A DNA stretch of 40,143 bases, from positions 1 through 40,143 of the forward strand of contig JAHEJE010000001.1 in the NCBI GenBank assembly GCA_024639035.1, written 5' to 3'. A model generated the notes under the pieces. The model ran no database searches. It had not been told where the DNA came from and saw only the letters and a list, made by a program, of their open reading frames with translations. This DNA comes from Alphaproteobacteria bacterium. Its GTDB lineage: Bacteria; Pseudomonadota; Alphaproteobacteria; Rhizobiales; Aestuariivirgaceae. Both the position numbers and the translations under genes were made by a program. Shown piece after piece: positions 25,246 through 34,185 of the stretch (position 1 is the stretch's first letter; the number at the start of each line of letters is the position of its first letter).

Positions 25246-25494
25246 ATGCCAAAACGCATCCTTCAGGGCGTTGTTGTCAGCGATAAGGCGGACAAGACCA
25301 TTGTTGTCAATGTCGAGCGCCGTTTCACTCATCCGGTGATGAAGAAGACGGTCCGGCGGACCAAGAAATACCATGCCCACGACGAGGCCAATGCGGCCAA
25401 GATCGGCGATGTGGTGCGGATCGAGGAGTGCCGTCCGGTCTCCAAGAGCAAGACCTGGAACTTGCTCGAAAAGGTAGCGGCCGCCGACGCCTGA
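25246..25494 (+). CDS. rpsQ: 30S ribosomal protein S17
   Basis: An 82-residue OB-fold protein. The ATG at 25246 gives MPKRILQGVVVSDKADKT with GGAGA upstream; a longer in-frame reading would overlap rpmC with atypical sequence. KKYHAHDEANAAKIGDVVRI and ECRPVSKSKTWNL are standard. Confidence 0.98.
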   Translation: MPKRILQGVVVSDKADKTIVVNVERRFTHPVMKKTVRRTKKYHAHDEANAAKIGDVVRIEECRPVSKSKTWNLLEKVAAADA

Positions 25495-25579
25495 TGTGGG
25501 CGTTCGCGGTAGATGAATAAGTGTTGATTGCTTGTGGTCCAGTTGCTGGGCCTGGCGCGACAGGAAAACGGGTAATGCC

Positions 25580-25948
25580 ATGATTCAGGCAGAAACAAAT
25601 CTCGACGTCGCTGACAACTCCGGCGCCCGCCGGGTGCAGTGCATCAAGGTGCTCGGCGGCTCCAAGCGCAAGTACGCGCGCGTCGGCGACATCATCGTGG
25701 TGTCGGTCAAGGAGGCGATCCCGCGCGGCCGCGTGAAGAAAGGCACGGTGATGAAAGCCGTCGTCGTCCGCACGGCCAAGGATATTCGCCGCGGCGACGG
25801 TTCGGTGATCCGTTTCGACCGCAATGCGGCGGTGATGATCAACAATCAGGGTGAGCCGGTCGGTACCCGCATCTTTGGCCCCGTTCCCCGCGAATTGCGC
25901 GGCAAGAAGCACATGAAGATCGTTTCTCTTGCCCCGGAGGTATTGTAA
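25580..25948 (+). CDS. rplN: 50S ribosomal protein L14
   Basis: A 122-residue interface protein. The ATG at 25580 gives MIQAETNLDVADNSGARRVQ, the canonical start; in-frame codons further up add non-family residues. GDIIVVSVKEAIPRG and the C-terminal KIVSLAPEVL are conserved. rplX begins on the base after its stop codon. Confidence 0.98.
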   Translation: MIQAETNLDVADNSGARRVQCIKVLGGSKRKYARVGDIIVVSVKEAIPRGRVKKGTVMKAVVVRTAKDIRRGDGSVIRFDRNAAVMINNQGEPVGTRIFGPVPRELRGKKHMKIVSLAPEVL

Positions 25949-26272
25949 ATGCCGGTGAAAATGAAAATCAGGAAGGGCGATCGCGTGACTGTGATCGCCG
26001 GTCGCGACAAGGGCCGCTCAGGCGATGTGGTCAAGGTTCTGCCCAAGGACAACCGGGTGATCGTGTCGGGCATCAATGTTGCGCGTCGTCACCAGCGCCA
26101 GTCGGCCGGCCAGGAAGGCGGCATCGTCAGCAAGGAGCTGCCGATCGCCATTTCCAATCTCGCCCTGCTTGATCCCAAGGACAACAAGCCGACCCGGGTT
26201 GGCTACAAGGTGCTCGAAGACGGCCGCAAGGTCCGGGTTGCCAAACGCTCTGGAGAAGTGATCGATGGCTGA
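25949..26272 (+). CDS. rplX: 50S ribosomal protein L24
   Basis: A 107-residue assembly-initiator protein with an N-terminal KOW motif (KGDRVTVIAGRDKGRSGDVVKV). It abuts rplN with no gap and overlaps rplE by 8 nt, so these three are closely coupled. Confidence 0.98.
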   Translation: MPVKMKIRKGDRVTVIAGRDKGRSGDVVKVLPKDNRVIVSGINVARRHQRQSAGQEGGIVSKELPIAISNLALLDPKDNKPTRVGYKVLEDGRKVRVAKRSGEVIDG

Positions 26273-26837
26273 TGCGTATGTACCGCGTCTGAGACAGCAC
26301 TACGACAAGGTGGTGCGTCCGGCGCTTCAGGAAAAGTTCAACTACACCAACCCGATGCAGGTTCCCAAGCTGGAAAAGATCGTCCTGAACATGGGTGTTG
26401 GCGAGGCCGTCGGCGATTCCAAGATGGTCAACGTGGCGCTTGAGGAAATGACCAAGATTGCCGGCCAGAAGCCGGTGATTACCAAGGCGCGCAAGTCGAT
26501 CGCCAATTTCAAGGTCCGTGAAGAGATGCCGGTCGGCGTGAAAGTCACCCTGCGCAAGGCGCGCATGTATGAATTTCTCGACCGCTTCATCACCATCGCG
26601 CTGCCGCGGGTTCGCGATTTTCGCGGCCTTTCGGCAACCAGTTTCGATGGCAACGGCAACTATGCGACCGGCATCAAAGAGCACCTGGTATTTCCGGAAA
26701 TCGACTACGACAAAATCGATCAGGTGTGGGGTTTCGATGTCGTGGTGTGCACCAGCGCCACCACCGACAAGGAAGCTTATGCCCTGCTTGAAGGGTTCAA
26801 TTTCCCGTTTCGCAAGCGGCAGCGTCAGGCAGCCTGA
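26265..26837 (+). CDS. rplE: 50S ribosomal protein L5
   Basis: A 190-residue 5S-rRNA-binding protein of the central protuberance. VPKLEKIVLNMGVGEA, ITKARKSIANFKVREEMPVG and LPRVRDFRGL are typical. The start overlaps the rplX end by 8 nt, as is common. Confidence 0.99.
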   Translation: MADAYVPRLRQHYDKVVRPALQEKFNYTNPMQVPKLEKIVLNMGVGEAVGDSKMVNVALEEMTKIAGQKPVITKARKSIANFKVREEMPVGVKVTLRKARMYEFLDRFITIALPRVRDFRGLSATSFDGNGNYATGIKEHLVFPEIDYDKIDQVWGFDVVVCTSATTDKEAYALLEGFNFPFRKRQRQAA

Positions 26838-26880
26838 CCGGCCGGCAAGCGGCAGTGAAAGACAACGAGGTAGATAGAAA

Positions 26881-27186
26881 ATGGCAAAGAAAAGCGCAAT
26901 CGAAGCGAACGAAAAGCGCAAAGCACTTGCGAAGAAGTACGCAAGCAAGCGCGCTCGGCTGAAGGCGATTGCAACCGACCAGTCTTTGTCAATGGAAGAG
27001 CGCTTCGATGCCCAGCTCAAACTGGCCGAATTGCCGCGTAATTCCAGCCCGAACAGAGTTCGCAACCGGTGTGATGTCTCCGGACGTCCGCGCGGCTATT
27101 ATCGCAAGCTCAAGATGTCACGCATTTCCTTGCGCGATTTGTCCAACCAGGGGCTGATCCCCGGCATGGTCAAGTCGAGCTGGTAA
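26881..27186 (+). CDS. rpsN: 30S ribosomal protein S14, zinc-free long form
   Basis: A 101-residue S14. It has only one cysteine in the RNRCDVSGRPRGYYRKL region, so the CXXC-X12-CXXC zinc site of the short form is absent; this is the C-minus long type found in Proteobacteria. MAKKSAIEANEKRKAL and the C-terminal GLIPGMVKSSW match. GAGG precedes the ATG. Confidence 0.98.
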   Translation: MAKKSAIEANEKRKALAKKYASKRARLKAIATDQSLSMEERFDAQLKLAELPRNSSPNRVRNRCDVSGRPRGYYRKLKMSRISLRDLSNQGLIPGMVKSSW

Positions 27187-27219
27187 TCGCTGAGCGAGTG
27201 ACGAGAGGAGACAACTGAA

Positions 27220-27618
27220 ATGGCAGTCACTGATCCGATTGGTGATATGTTGACCCGTATCCGCAATGCTCAGCAGCGCGGCAAGAACCGGGTGAATTCG
27301 CCGGCCTCGCGCTTGCGCGAGCGGGTGCTTGAGGTCCTGCAGCGCGAGGGCTTCATCCGCGGTTTCGCCACGGTTCAGCATGACGGGACCAGCGCGGAAC
27401 TCGAAATCGAACTGAAGTATTTCGACGGCGAACCGGTGATCAAGCAGATTCAACGGGTCTCCAAGCCCGGACGCCGGGTCTACGCTTCGGTCGACACGCT
27501 TCCGACCGTGTTTAACGGCCTCGGGATATCGATTCTTTCGACCTCGAAGGGCGTGATGTCCGACAGCGATGCGCGCGATGCGAACGTCGGTGGCGAAGTT
27601 CTGTGCAAGGTCTTCTAG
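27220..27618 (+). CDS. rpsH: 30S ribosomal protein S8
   Basis: A 132-residue 16S rRNA platform binder, which in E. coli also represses the spc operon. VTDPIGDMLTRIRNAQQRGK and the C-terminal STSKGVMSDSDARDANVGGE are conserved. A strong GAGGAG lies upstream. Confidence 0.99.
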   Translation: MAVTDPIGDMLTRIRNAQQRGKNRVNSPASRLRERVLEVLQREGFIRGFATVQHDGTSAELEIELKYFDGEPVIKQIQRVSKPGRRVYASVDTLPTVFNGLGISILSTSKGVMSDSDARDANVGGEVLCKVF

Positions 27619-27690
27619 GCGGCACGGGAAAATGTTTATGGGCGCGCCTGTTTCGGCGCATGTTGGTAACGAGAGATCGGGAATGGATCC

Positions 27691-28224
27691 ATGTCTCGTA
27701 TAGGTAAAAAACCGGTTCAAATCCCTTCCGGGGTGACTGTCGCAATCGAGGGTCAGACCGTGAAGGTGAAGGGCCCGAAGGGCGAGCTGCAGACAGCGCT
27801 TGTCGAACATGTTGTGGTTAAACAGGAAGGCGAAGAAATCGTCATAAGTGCCGTTAACCAGAGCAAGACCGCACGTTCGGCATGGGGGCTGTCGCGCACC
27901 TTGGTCGCCAATATGGTGGTCGGCGTGACGGACGGCTTTTCCAAGGCGCTAGAGATCAACGGCGTTGGCTATCGTGCTGCGGTTCAGGGCAACGGCCTGC
28001 AGCTCAACCTGGGATACAGCCACGATGTGGTGTTTCCGATCCCCAGCGACGTGAAGATCGAGGCGCCGAAACCGACCGAGATCGTCGTCAGCGGCATCGA
28101 CAAACAACGCGTGGGCCAGGTGGCCGCGGAAATCCGTGATTGGCGCCGCCCCGAGCCCTACAAGGGCAAGGGCATCAAGTACGCCGACGAGTATATCTTC
28201 CGCAAGGAAGGCAAGAAGAAGTAA
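27691..28224 (+). CDS. rplF: 50S ribosomal protein L6
   Basis: A 177-residue protein at the base of the stalk near the sarcin-ricin loop. SRIGKKPVQIPSGVTV and the signature RRPEPYKGKGIKYADE near the C terminus identify it. The 72-nt gap after rpsH shows nothing notable beyond the ribosome-binding region. Confidence 0.99.
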   Translation: MSRIGKKPVQIPSGVTVAIEGQTVKVKGPKGELQTALVEHVVVKQEGEEIVISAVNQSKTARSAWGLSRTLVANMVVGVTDGFSKALEINGVGYRAAVQGNGLQLNLGYSHDVVFPIPSDVKIEAPKPTEIVVSGIDKQRVGQVAAEIRDWRRPEPYKGKGIKYADEYIFRKEGKKK

Positions 28225-28242
28225 TTCGGAGACCTATTGGTT

Positions 28243-28605
28243 ATGGCTGGCTCTAAGACATCAACACAGCGCCGCAGGCAGCGGGTGCGCCGGGCATTGA
28301 AGCAGCGCCCGAACACGTTCCCGCGCCTGTCGGTTTTCCGTTCGCACAAGAACATCTATGCCCAGGTCATCGACGACCTCAAGGGCGTAACGGTGGCAGC
28401 CGCGTCGACCCTCGATGGGGATTTGCGCAAATCGGTCAAGTCGGGCGGCGACAAGGCCGCTGCCGAGGCCGTGGGTAAATTGGTCGCCGAACGCGCCAAG
28501 AAGGCAGGCGTCGCCGAGGTTGTCTTCGACCGCGGCGGCTATATCTATCATGGTCGGGTGAAAGCCCTGGCCGACGCCGCCCGCGAGGGTGGTTTGAAAT
28601 TCTGA
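28243..28605 (+). CDS. rplR: 50S ribosomal protein L18
   Basis: A 120-residue 5S-rRNA-binding protein. The ATG at 28243 has GGAG 11 nt upstream. RRRQRVRRALKQRP, RLSVFRSHKNIYAQVI and the C-terminal DRGGYIYHGRVKALADAAREGG are standard. Confidence 0.98.
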   Translation: MAGSKTSTQRRRQRVRRALKQRPNTFPRLSVFRSHKNIYAQVIDDLKGVTVAAASTLDGDLRKSVKSGGDKAAAEAVGKLVAERAKKAGVAEVVFDRGGYIYHGRVKALADAAREGGLKF

Positions 28606-28639
28606 TTTGGATCGAAAAGGCAAGCAGGTAACAAGCGCC

Positions 28640-29179
28640 ATGAGAGAACGTGACCGCGAAGACCGCGACAGCGAATTTGTAGACCGTCTGGTGCACATCA
28701 ATCGTGTCGCCAAGGTGGTGAAGGGTGGCCGGCGCTTCGGCTTCGCCGCACTCGTTGTCGTCGGCGACCAGAAGGGCCGGGTCGGCTTCGGCCATGGCAA
28801 GGCCCGCGAGGTGCCAGAGGCAATCCGCAAGGCAACCGAGAGTGCCAAGCGAGGCCTGATCCGGGTGCCGCTCCGCGAAGGTCGTACCCTGCATCATGAC
28901 GTCAAGGGCCGCCACGGCGCGGGCCGGGTCGTGCTGCGCGCGGCACCTGCCGGCACCGGCATCATCGCCGGCGGTCCGATGCGTGCGGTTTTTGAAAGTG
29001 TGGGCATGCAAGATGTCGTCGCCAAGTCGATCGGATCATCGAATCCGTACAATATGGTGCGCGCCACCTTTAACGCCCTGATCCACGAGACAAGCCCGCG
29101 CAGCGTCGCCGCACGGCGTGGCAAGAAGGTCTCCGAAGTCACATCGCGCCGTCGCGGAGCCGATGCCGGCGCGGAATAG
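28640..29179 (+). CDS. rpsE: 30S ribosomal protein S5
   Basis: A 179-residue accuracy and mRNA-helicase protein. The ATG at 28640 is favoured over an in-frame TTG at 28607, since family members begin close to the acidic REDRDSEFVDRLVHINRV. FGFAALVVVGDQKGRVGFG and GTGIIAGGPMRAVFE are diagnostic. The tail ends in a short Arg then Ala/Glu extension. Confidence 0.97.
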   Translation: MRERDREDRDSEFVDRLVHINRVAKVVKGGRRFGFAALVVVGDQKGRVGFGHGKAREVPEAIRKATESAKRGLIRVPLREGRTLHHDVKGRHGAGRVVLRAAPAGTGIIAGGPMRAVFESVGMQDVVAKSIGSSNPYNMVRATFNALIHETSPRSVAARRGKKVSEVTSRRRGADAGAE

Positions 29180-29223
29180 ACCAGCGATCTCGCGGACGAG
29201 ATTGAGTTGCAAGGATTGAACAG

Positions 29224-29418
29224 ATGGCAGACAAGAAGACAGGAAAGACGGTCACGATCGAGCAAACCGGCTCGGCATTGCGTCGCCCGGACCGCCAGCG
29301 CCGCACGTTGGTCGGACTGGGCCTCAACAAGCTGCACCGCCGGCGCACGCTGGAGGATACGCCAGCCGTGCGCGGCATGATTGCCAAGGTATCTCACCTC
29401 GTCAAGGTGATCGACTGA
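29224..29418 (+). CDS. rpmD: 50S ribosomal protein L30
   Basis: A 64-residue single-domain protein of the short bacterial type. VTIEQTGSALRRPDRQRRTLVG and LEDTPAVRGMIAKVSHLV are typical. AAGGA lies upstream. Confidence 0.97.
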   Translation: MADKKTGKTVTIEQTGSALRRPDRQRRTLVGLGLNKLHRRRTLEDTPAVRGMIAKVSHLVKVID

Positions 29419-29459
29419 AACGCCCTGAACGACACGCAAGCGAAAGATAGAGCAGTACG

Positions 29460-29966
29460 ATGAAGCTCAATACAATCTCAGACAAGCCGGGCGCCCGCAA
29501 GAATGCCAAGCGCGTCGGCCGTGGTGCCGGCTCCGGCCGCGGCGAGACCGCCGGCCGTGGTGTGAAAGGCCAGACCTCGCGCTCTGGTGTTGCGGTGACC
29601 GGATTTGAAGGCGGCCAGATGCCGATTTATCGCCGGTTGCCCAAGCGCGGCTTCAACAAGCCGAACCGGCTCGACTGGAACGAAATCAACCTCGGCAAGC
29701 TGCAGACTGCCATTGACGCCAAGAAGCTGGACATCAAGAAGCCTGTCGATCTCGCTGCCATGGTGGAAGCCGGGCTGTTCAACAAGTCAAGAGACGGTGT
29801 GCGCCTGCTCGGCAAGGGCGAGCTGAGCGCCAAAGTCAATCTGGTTATCGACCACGCCACCAAGTCGGCGGCAGCAGCGGTCGAAAAGGCCGGCGGCAGC
29901 ATCAAGCTCGTTGAGCGCAAGGCCGAACCGGCCAAATCTGCTGCGGCAGAAACCGCAAAGGAATAG
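29460..29966 (+). CDS. rplO: 50S ribosomal protein L15
   Basis: A 168-residue late assembly protein. The Gly-rich N-terminal region (KRVGRGAGSGRGETAGRG) and GFEGGQMPIYRRLPKRGF are family marks. The last ~20 residues (after VERKAEPAK) form an Ala/Lys/Glu tail that makes it longer than the E. coli protein. Confidence 0.98.
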   Translation: MKLNTISDKPGARKNAKRVGRGAGSGRGETAGRGVKGQTSRSGVAVTGFEGGQMPIYRRLPKRGFNKPNRLDWNEINLGKLQTAIDAKKLDIKKPVDLAAMVEAGLFNKSRDGVRLLGKGELSAKVNLVIDHATKSAAAAVEKAGGSIKLVERKAEPAKSAAAETAKE

Positions 29967-30047
29967 CGCGTCTGCCTTCAGCGCCGGTTGCATCCCGGTG
30001 CCAGCCGCACGATATTGGCTGACGAGGGCGATACGCGAGGATGAACA

Positions 30048-31379
30048 ATGGCATCGGCAGCCGAACAGTTAGCAGCTAACATCAACTTTTCCGCCCTGGC
30101 TAAGGCGGAAGACCTCAAGAAGCGCATCTGGTTCACCCTCGGTGCGCTGATTGTCTATAGATTGGGCACCTACATTCCGATCCCCGGCGTCGATCCGGTG
30201 GAGCTAGCCCGTCTCGTGCAGCAGAACGCCACCGGCATTCTCGGCTGGATCAATGGTCTTGCCGGCGGCGCGCTTGGCCGCATGGCCATCTTCGCCTTGA
30301 CCATCATGCCTTACATTTCGGCGTCGATCATCATCCAGTTGATGACGACGGTCTCGCCCCACCTTGCCCAGCTGAAGAAAGAGGGCGAGCAGGGCCGCAA
30401 GAAGATGAACCAGTACACCCGCTACGGCACCGTGATACTGGCCGCCTTGCAGGCTTACGGCATTGCTGCCGGACTTGAGGGCCAGGGCAACGTGGTAACC
30501 GATCCGGGCTGGTTCTTCCGCGCGTCCACAGTGATTACCCTGACCGGCGGCACCGTGTTCCTGATGTGGCTCGGAGAGCAGATCACCGCGCGCGGCGTCG
30601 GCAATGGTATTTCTCTGATCATCTTTGCCGGCATCGTGGCGGAGTTGCCGTCGGCGCTGGTCGGAACGTTGGAACTCGGCCGCACCGGCCAGCTCTCCAC
30701 CTTTTTGATCATCGGCGTCATCGTCATGGCTCTGGTGGTGATTGCAGGCATCGTGTTCATCGAACGCGCCCAGCGCCGTATCCTGGTGCAGTACCCCAAG
30801 CGCCAGCAGGGCAACAAGATGTTCCAGGGCGACAGCTCGCATCTGCCGCTGAAGCTGAACACCGCCGGTGTGATTCCGCCGATCTTTGCCTCTTCGCTGC
30901 TGTTGCTGCCGATCACCGTGGCCAACTTCAGCCAGGGGCAGGGGCCTGAATGGCTGACCTTCATCACCGCCTTGCTGGGCCGCGGCCAGCCGCTGTTCCT
31001 GGCGTTTTATGCTGCGATGATCATCTTCTTTGCCTTCTTCTACACCGCCATCATGTTCGATCCCAAGGAGACGGCGGACAATCTGAAGAAGTATGGCGGC
31101 TTCGTGCCCGGTTACCGTCCGGGCGAGAGAACGGCGGCCTACATCGATTACGTCCTGACTCGGATCACCGTCGTCGGCGCGCTGTATCTGGCCGTCGTCT
31201 GTCTGTTGCCGGAATTCCTCACCGCCTATGCCCGGGTGCCGTTCTATTTCGGCGGCACATCGCTGCTGATCGTCGTGTCGGTGACCATGGACACGGTCTC
31301 ACAGGTCCAGAGCCACCTGTTGGCACAGCAGTACGAAGGTTTGGTCAAGAAAGCCAAATTGCGAGGAGGTCGCCGATGA
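30048..31379 (+). CDS. secY: Protein translocase subunit SecY
   Basis: A 443-residue channel protein with ten predicted transmembrane segments. The plug and TM2 region contains ALGRMAIFALTIMPYISASIIIQLM, at residues about 78-102, and the C-terminal cytoplasmic loop PGYRPGERTA is well conserved. Together with SecE (3028-3228) it forms the inner-membrane translocon. It is placed in the spc block after rplO. Its stop overlaps the adk start (ATGA), while rpmJ, which follows secY in E. coli, is not present. Confidence 0.99.
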   Translation: MASAAEQLAANINFSALAKAEDLKKRIWFTLGALIVYRLGTYIPIPGVDPVELARLVQQNATGILGWINGLAGGALGRMAIFALTIMPYISASIIIQLMTTVSPHLAQLKKEGEQGRKKMNQYTRYGTVILAALQAYGIAAGLEGQGNVVTDPGWFFRASTVITLTGGTVFLMWLGEQITARGVGNGISLIIFAGIVAELPSALVGTLELGRTGQLSTFLIIGVIVMALVVIAGIVFIERAQRRILVQYPKRQQGNKMFQGDSSHLPLKLNTAGVIPPIFASSLLLLPITVANFSQGQGPEWLTFITALLGRGQPLFLAFYAAMIIFFAFFYTAIMFDPKETADNLKKYGGFVPGYRPGERTAAYIDYVLTRITVVGALYLAVVCLLPEFLTAYARVPFYFGGTSLLIVVSVTMDTVSQVQSHLLAQQYEGLVKKAKLRGGRR

Positions 31380-32026
31380 AACTCGTCATGCTCGGACCAC
31401 CCGGTGCCGGCAAGGGCACCCAGGCCCGCCGCCTGCAGGACAGTCGCAACCTTGTGCAGCTTTCGACCGGCGACATGTTGCGCAAGGCTGTGGCCGAGGC
31501 AACCGAATACGGCATCAAGGCCGCCGCCGCCATGAAGGCCGGCGAACTGGTCTCAGACGAAATCGTCATCGCCACTATCTCAGAGCGGCTCGACCAGCCC
31601 GATCTGGCAAACGGTTTCATTCTGGATGGCTTCCCGCGCAACCTTGAGCAGGCCGAAGCCCTCGATGCAATGCTTGAGGCCAAAGGCCTCGTCCTTGATG
31701 CGGTGATCGACATTGCCGTCGTCGACGATGTGCTGGTCGACCGGGTGTCCGGCCGCTACACCTGCGCCAAATGCGGCAAGGGCTACCACGACACGATGGA
31801 AAAGCCCGCTACGGATGGCGTCTGCGACAAATGCGGTTCGACCGAATTCAAGCGCCGGGCCGACGACAACGCCGAGACCGTGCGCAATCGCTTGGAAGTT
31901 TACCACGCCGAGACCGCACCGCTTCAGGACTACTACCGTTCGAAGGGGAAGTTGAAGAGCGTGGACGGCATGGCGGACATCGACGATGTGACCCGCCAGA
32001 TCGAGGAGGAATTGGACGCAGCATGA
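31376..32026 (+). CDS. adk: Adenylate kinase, zinc-LID type
   Basis: A 216-residue enzyme that interconverts ATP + AMP and 2 ADP. The P-loop GPPGAGKGT spans 7-15, the AMP-binding STGDMLR 30-36 and DGFPRN 84-89. The long LID carries Cys130, Cys133, Cys150 and Cys153 in two CXXC pairs, the arrangement of zinc-stabilised adenylate kinases rather than the hydrogen-bonded LID of E. coli. Translational coupling to secY by a 4-nt overlap is usual in Alphaproteobacteria. Confidence 0.98.
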   Translation: MKLVMLGPPGAGKGTQARRLQDSRNLVQLSTGDMLRKAVAEATEYGIKAAAAMKAGELVSDEIVIATISERLDQPDLANGFILDGFPRNLEQAEALDAMLEAKGLVLDAVIDIAVVDDVLVDRVSGRYTCAKCGKGYHDTMEKPATDGVCDKCGSTEFKRRADDNAETVRNRLEVYHAETAPLQDYYRSKGKLKSVDGMADIDDVTRQIEEELDAA

Positions 32027-32051
32027 CGGCAAGATGGCTGGTTTTATCTGG

Positions 32052-32080
32052 TTGACGTGACACGGAAACCGGCTTAAACC
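32052..32080 (+). promoter_or_regulatory. Candidate promoter for the rpsM-rpsK-rpoA-rplQ block
   Basis: TTGACG (32052-32057), a 17-bp spacer and TAAACC (32075-32080) lie in the 202-nt adk-rpsM gap. The -35 is good, the -10 poor. The rest of the gap is structured: AAGGCTG pairs with CAGCCTT near 32103 and 32140, and AGCGGT (32189-32194) pairs with ACCGCT (32200-32205) just upstream of the rpsM ribosome-binding site. No S4 control element is expected because rpsD is absent here. Confidence 0.4.
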
Positions 32081-32228
32081 ACCCACCATTCTTGTCGTTA
32101 CCAAGGCTGGCCGCAAGGAGGGCGATCTCCTGCTTGGGCGCAGCCTTGTGTCATTGAGACATTGCTTGGCGTTTTCTGGAGAAGCAGGAGCGGTAACGGA
32201 CCGCTTCCGGTTGTAGGAGATAGACGAC

Positions 32229-32597
32229 GTGGCCCGTATAGCAGGCGTCAACATACCGACGAACAAGCGCGTGTTGATCGCGCTTCAGTATATTCACGGC
32301 ATCGGCGCCAAGAACGCCGAGGACATCTGTGAGAAGGTGGGCGTGGATCGCGCCCGCCGCGTCAATGAACTCAGCGACGCCGAGGTTATCCAGATCCGCG
32401 AGATGATCGATTCGGATTATTCGGTTGAAGGTGATCTGCGCCGTGAAACGGCGATGAACGTCAAACGCCTGATGGACCTTGCCTGCTACCGTGGCCTGCG
32501 CCACCGGCGCGGACTTCCGGTTCGCGGCCAGCGCACCCACACCAATGCCCGCACTCGCAAGGGTCCCGCCAAGGCAATCGCCGGCAAGAAGAAATAG
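32229..32597 (+). CDS. rpsM: 30S ribosomal protein S13
   Basis: A 122-residue head protein that makes intersubunit bridges and contacts P-site tRNA. It starts with GTG at 32229, giving (M)ARIAGVNIPTNKRV, and has AGGAGA at 32215-32220. YRGLRHRRGLPVRGQRTHTNARTRKG, positions about 90-115, is the C-terminal signature. Confidence 0.98.
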   Translation: MARIAGVNIPTNKRVLIALQYIHGIGAKNAEDICEKVGVDRARRVNELSDAEVIQIREMIDSDYSVEGDLRRETAMNVKRLMDLACYRGLRHRRGLPVRGQRTHTNARTRKGPAKAIAGKKK

Positions 32598-32619
32598 TTT
32601 CAGCCAAAGGTACTGACAA

Positions 32620-33009
32620 ATGGCCAAAGAACCAAGCCGCACGCGCCGCAAGGAGCGCAAGAACATTACCTCTGGCGTCGTGCATGTGAATTCGTCGTTC
32701 AACAACACGATGATCACCATCACCGATGTCCAGGGCAACGCCATCTCCTGGTCGTCGGCCGGCAAGATGGGCTTCAAGGGCTCGCGCAAGTCGACCCCGT
32801 ACGCCGCCCAGTTGGCGGCCGAACAGGCTGGTCAGGCGGCCATGGAGCATGGCATGAAGACGGTCGAGGTCGAGGTCTGCGGACCCGGCTCGGGCCGCGA
32901 ATCGGCGCTGCGTGCCCTGCAGGCCTGCGGTCTGCAGGTGACCACCATCCGTGATGTGACGCCGATCCCGCACAATGGGGTGCGCCCACCCAAGCGCCGC
33001 CGTGTCTGA
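32620..33009 (+). CDS. rpsK: 30S ribosomal protein S11
   Basis: A 129-residue platform protein near the E-site mRNA. HVNSSFNNTMITITD, SAGKMGFKGSRKSTPYAAQ and the C-terminal THNG-type PHNGVRPPKRRRV are diagnostic. rpoA follows after 108 nt; in E. coli rpsD would lie between them. Confidence 0.99.
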   Translation: MAKEPSRTRRKERKNITSGVVHVNSSFNNTMITITDVQGNAISWSSAGKMGFKGSRKSTPYAAQLAAEQAGQAAMEHGMKTVEVEVCGPGSGRESALRALQACGLQVTTIRDVTPIPHNGVRPPKRRRV

Positions 33010-33117
33010 GTGTTTGTGACAGCGGGCTGCTACGCGGTTGCCCCGCCGATTGTGTGTTGATTTGAAATTTACCGGGAGACGGAGCCGGTCCGCCTCTGCA
33101 ACCATCCGGGATAGAAC

Positions 33118-34146
33118 ATGAGCATGGAAGTGAACCATAAGAACTGGCTCGAGCTGATCAAGCCGAACAAGCTTGAAGTGAACGCCAAGGCCGCCGACCC
33201 GAACGTAGCTTCAGTGGTCGCAGAACCGCTCGAGCGCGGGTTCGGCATGACGCTCGGCAACGCCCTGCGCCGGGTGCTGCTGTCGTCCTTGCAGGGCGCC
33301 GCGGTGACCTCTGTACAGATCGACGGCGTTCTGCATGAGTTTTCCTCGATTGCCGGCGTCCGTGAAGACGTGACCGACATCGTCCTGAACATCAAGGAAA
33401 TCTCCTTTGCGATGGAGGCCGAGGGCTCCAAGCGGCTGTTGCTGCGCAAGGAAGGCCCCGGCGTCGTGACCGCCGGCGACATCCAGGAAACCGGCGACAT
33501 CCGGGTCTTGAACCCCGATCATGTGATCTGCACCCTTGATGAGGGTGCCGAGGTGCGCATGGAGTTCACCGTCAAGACCGGCAGCGGCTATGTCGCCGCC
33601 GACCGCAATCGGCCCGAAGACGCACCGATTGGCCTGATCCCGGTCGACAGCCTGTACAGCCCGGTCAAGCGCGTTTCCTACAAGGTCGAGAACACCCGCG
33701 AAGGCCAGATCCTCGATTACGACAAGCTGACCCTGACCATCGAGACCGACGGCTCCATGACGCCGGACGATGCGCTGGCCTATGCCGCCCGCATCCTCCA
33801 GGACCAGCTGCAGATCTTCATCAACTTCGAAGAGCCGGTAAAGCAGGTTGTCGAGGAAGACAGCCCGGAGCTGGAGTTCAATGCAGCCCTGCTGAAGAAG
33901 GTCGACGAACTGGAACTTTCGGTCCGCTCGGCCAACTGCCTGAAAAACGACAACATCGTCTATATCGGCGACCTGATCCAGAAGACCGAGGCGGAGATGC
34001 TGCGCACGCCGAACTTCGGCCGCAAGTCGCTCAACGAGATCAAGGAAGTTCTCGCCCAGATGGGTCTGCATCTGGGTATGGAAGTGCCGAATTGGCCGCC
34101 GGAGAACATCGACGATCTGGCGAAGAAATTCGAAACACATTACTAG
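33118..34146 (+). CDS. rpoA: DNA-directed RNA polymerase subunit alpha
   Basis: A 342-residue subunit. The N-terminal assembly domain (about 1-235) includes PLERGFGMTLGNALRRVLLSS; the C-terminal domain (about 255-330) has LELSVRSANCLKNDNI with Arg270, equivalent to E. coli Arg265 that contacts UP elements and CRP. The ATG at 33118 is used; an ATG two codons later is possible. The 108-nt gap before it holds short GC hairpins around the sequence CGGAGCCGGTCCG. Confidence 0.99.
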   Translation: MSMEVNHKNWLELIKPNKLEVNAKAADPNVASVVAEPLERGFGMTLGNALRRVLLSSLQGAAVTSVQIDGVLHEFSSIAGVREDVTDIVLNIKEISFAMEAEGSKRLLLRKEGPGVVTAGDIQETGDIRVLNPDHVICTLDEGAEVRMEFTVKTGSGYVAADRNRPEDAPIGLIPVDSLYSPVKRVSYKVENTREGQILDYDKLTLTIETDGSMTPDDALAYAARILQDQLQIFINFEEPVKQVVEEDSPELEFNAALLKKVDELELSVRSANCLKNDNIVYIGDLIQKTEAEMLRTPNFGRKSLNEIKEVLAQMGLHLGMEVPNWPPENIDDLAKKFETHY

Positions 34147-34185
34147 ACACCCGGCGCCGAGCGCCGAAGGCCGAGGAGATCAGTT

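Noticed and set aside
30950..31375. A long in-frame extension upstream of adk
   Set aside because: It is an alternate frame of secY; the adk product has its standard N terminus at 31376 with a 4-nt overlap.
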